Source of the DNA: an uncultured Pseudoxanthomonas sp.
Lineage (GTDB): Bacteria > Pseudomonadota > Gammaproteobacteria > Xanthomonadales > Xanthomonadaceae
DNA length: 17,137 bases
Reading direction: 5' to 3'
Assembly: GCA_946886405.1 (NCBI GenBank)
Contig: CAMPIO010000072.1
Coordinates: forward strand, 1-17,137
Shown here: in pieces, positions 15,486-17,137 of the stretch
Layout: every line of letters begins with the position of its first letter
How positions within the stretch are numbered: the stretch's first letter is position 1
Position numbers and translations under genes: made by a program
Notes under the pieces: generated by a model
Databases searched by the model: none
Told to the model about the DNA's origin: nothing
The model's input: the letters and a program-made list of their open reading frames with translations, nothing else

Positions 15486-16698
15486 CGTCGATGCCCTGTT
15501 CCTGCAACTGCCGGCGGAACTCGGCCTGGCGGCGGGTACGGTCCATCACTTGTCCCTTCAACTGGCCGCAAGCAGCGTCGATGTCGTCACCGCGCGTGCG
15601 GCGGACCATCGTCAGCACCTGCGCATCGAGCAGCAGTTTCTGGAAGGCACGGATATCCTCTTCCGGCGCGCGCTCGTAGCGCGTTCCGGGAAACGGATTG
15701 AACGGGATCAGGTTGACCTTGCCGGCATCCTTCGACTGCGCGGCGTTGCTGAACTTGCGCATGAGCTGCGCCAGCTGGCGCGCGTGCTCGGGCTGGTCGT
15801 TGACGCCTTTCATCAGCGTGTATTCGAACGTCACCGAGTCGCGCTTCTTGTTCGCCCGCAGATAGCGCACGCAGGACGCCATGAGCTCGGCGATCGGATA
15901 TTTCTTGTTGAGCGGCACCAGCTGTTCGCGCAGCGCATCGTTCGGCGCATGCAGTGAGACGGCCAGCGATACATCGGTTTCGGTGGACAGCCGGTCGATC
16001 ATCGGCACCAGACCGGACGTCGAGAGCGTGACGCGCTTGCTGGCCAGGCCGTAACCCAGGTCGTCGCGCATGATGTTCATCGCGCGCACGACATTGTCGA
16101 AATTGAGCAGCGGCTCGCCCATTCCCATCATCACCACGTTGGTGAGGCGCCGGTTCTGCGCCGGCACGTTGCCGAGATGACGCGCCGTCACCCACACCTG
16201 GCCGATGATCTCGGCGGTGGTGAGGTTCCGGTTGAAGCCCTGCGTGGCGGTCGAGCAGAACGTGCAGTTCAGGCCGCAGCCTACTTGCGATGACACGCAA
16301 AGCGTGCCGCGGCTCTTGTCGGGGATGTAGACGGTTTCGACGGCATTCTTGCCGTCCACGCCCATGCCCAGCAGCCATTTGTGGGTGCCGTCCGCAGAGG
16401 GCTTGTCGAACATCACCTGCGGTACGACGACCTCGGCATGCTCCTGCAGCTTGGCGCGCAGGTTCTTGCCGAGATCGGTCATCTCGTTGAAGTCGGTGAC
16501 GTAGCGGTGATGGATCCACTTCATCACCTGATGCGCGCGGAACTTCTGTTCGCCTAGCGTGCCGATGAAGAACTGTTCGAGACCTTCCCGATCCAGATCC
16601 ATCAGGTTCTGCTTGGCAGACACAGGCACGCCGACGGCCACGGACGGTGCGTCCGTGGCCAGCTTCAACTTGATCGGCGGCAGTTCGTGGCTGCTCAT
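15475..16698 (-). CDS. rlmN: Dual-specificity 23S rRNA (A2503-C2) / tRNA (A37-C2) methyltransferase RlmN
   Basis: Radical-SAM enzyme that methylates C2 of adenine at 23S rRNA position 2503 and tRNA position 37. It has 407 residues; the E. coli enzyme has 384. The [4Fe-4S] motif is CGLNCTFC, with Cys141, Cys145 and Cys148. Cys134 and Cys377 sit where the E. coli catalytic pair Cys118/Cys355 is expected. Other signatures are [23 protein letters not shown] (53-75), [14 protein letters not shown] (190-203) and [19 protein letters not shown] (329-347). The N-terminal 32 residues (up to [10 protein letters not shown]) are an ill-conserved extension. Starting at the inner Met33 is possible, but the ATG at 16696-16698 follows ndk by only 9 bases and is preferred. 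Confidence 0.96.
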   Translation of the reverse strand: MSSHELPPIKLKLATDAPSVAVGVPVSAKQNLMDLDREGLEQFFIGTLGEQKFRAHQVMKWIHHRYVTDFNEMTDLGKNLRAKLQEHAEVVVPQVMFDKPSADGTHKWLLGMGVDGKNAVETVYIPDKSRGTLCVSSQVGCGLNCTFCSTATQGFNRNLTTAEIIGQVWVTARHLGNVPAQNRRLTNVVMMGMGEPLLNFDNVVRAMNIMRDDLGYGLASKRVTLSTSGLVPMIDRLSTETDVSLAVSLHAPNDALREQLVPLNKKYPIAELMASCVRYLRANKKRDSVTFEYTLMKGVNDQPEHARQLAQLMRKFSNAAQSKDAGKVNLIPFNPFPGTRYERAPEEDIRAFQKLLLDAQVLTMVRRTRGDDIDAACGQLKGQVMDRTRRQAEFRRQLQEQGIDDAA

Positions 16699-16707
16699 CT
16701 TTATCGC

Positions 16708-17133
16708 TTAGCGCGAGAACACTTCGGTCGCAGCGAAGAAGTACGCGATCTCGATGTTCGCGTTCTCGACCGAATCCGAGCCGTGCGCGGCATTGGCATC
16801 GATGGAGTCGGCGAAGTCGGCGCGGATCGTGCCCGGCGCAGCGTCCTTCGGGTTGGTCGCACCGAGGATATCGCGATGCTTCAGCACGGCGTTCTCGCCT
16901 TCCAGCACCTGGATGGCAACCGGACCGGAGATCATGAACTCGACCAGTGCGTTGAAGAACGGACGCTCGCGATGCACGGCGTAGAAACCTTCCGCTTCAC
17001 GCCGCGAGAGATGCTTCATCTTCGAGGCGATGATCTTCAAGCCGTTCTTTTCGAAACGGGCATAGATTTCGCCGATGACGTTCTTGGCGACGGCATCGGG
17101 CTTGACGATCGACAGGGTGCGCTCCAGCGCCAT
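16708..17133 (-). CDS. ndk: Nucleoside diphosphate kinase
   Basis: Transfers the gamma phosphate of ATP to NDPs through a phosphohistidine; cytoplasmic. The complete protein is 141 residues, the standard length. It starts [21 protein letters not shown], carries the [14 protein letters not shown] strand (70-83) and [17 protein letters not shown] (91-107). The active-site histidine is His117 in NAAHGSDS. The start ATG at 17131-17133 is only four bases from the window edge, so its promoter and ribosome-binding site are not visible. It is followed after 9 bases by rlmN and probably heads, or is part of, the rlmN-pilF-rodZ-yfgM-bamB transcript. Confidence 0.98.
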   Translation of the reverse strand: MALERTLSIVKPDAVAKNVIGEIYARFEKNGLKIIASKMKHLSRREAEGFYAVHRERPFFNALVEFMISGPVAIQVLEGENAVLKHRDILGATNPKDAAPGTIRADFADSIDANAAHGSDSVENANIEIAYFFAATEVFSR

Positions 17134-17137
17134 GGGG

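Overview
The window is GC-rich, almost fully coding chromosomal DNA. It looks like a gammaproteobacterium of the Xanthomonadaceae/Lysobacteraceae type (Pseudoxanthomonas, Lysobacter, Stenotrophomonas or similar). That is inferred from gene content, protein character, a MoeB with an N-terminal rhodanese domain, and GTAG/GTGG-headed REP-like inverted repeats resembling those of that family. No phage, plasmid, transposase, CRISPR array, rRNA or tRNA gene was seen.

Left part (1-2720): the 5' end of guaB leaves the window on the minus strand, with a clear -10 box. folD lies upstream of it on the same strand, and a paired inverted repeat (REPIN-like) separates the two genes. A second, differently sequenced REPIN-like pair lies between folD and a divergent two-gene plus-strand unit, a DUF1244 protein and a membrane-anchored alpha/beta hydrolase, which overlap by 8 bases.

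Middle part (2720-8010): a minus-strand run carries a small membrane protein, an LtrA-like membrane protein (TTG start) and a KefB/KefC-type K+/H+ antiporter. Next comes an SDR oxidoreductase (minus) that diverges from an AraC-family regulator (plus).

Right part (8010-17137): everything is on the minus strand. In transcription order it is ndk, rlmN, pilF, rodZ, yfgM, bamB, a tandem-hairpin terminator, der, moeA and a rhodanese-moeB fusion. Most neighbours overlap by 4-11 bases, so translational coupling is likely. This is the widespread gammaproteobacterial rlmN-pilF-rodZ-(ispG-hisS)-yfgM-bamB-der cluster, here without ispG and hisS and followed by two molybdenum-cofactor genes.

I found no convincing undescribed system. 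The points most worth a second look are the two REPIN-like pairs around folD, the missing ispG-hisS pair and the foldable spacer left in its place, the N-terminal rhodanese on MoeB, the LtrA/Kef membrane cluster, and the SDR with an atypical cofactor-binding motif paired with its divergent regulator.
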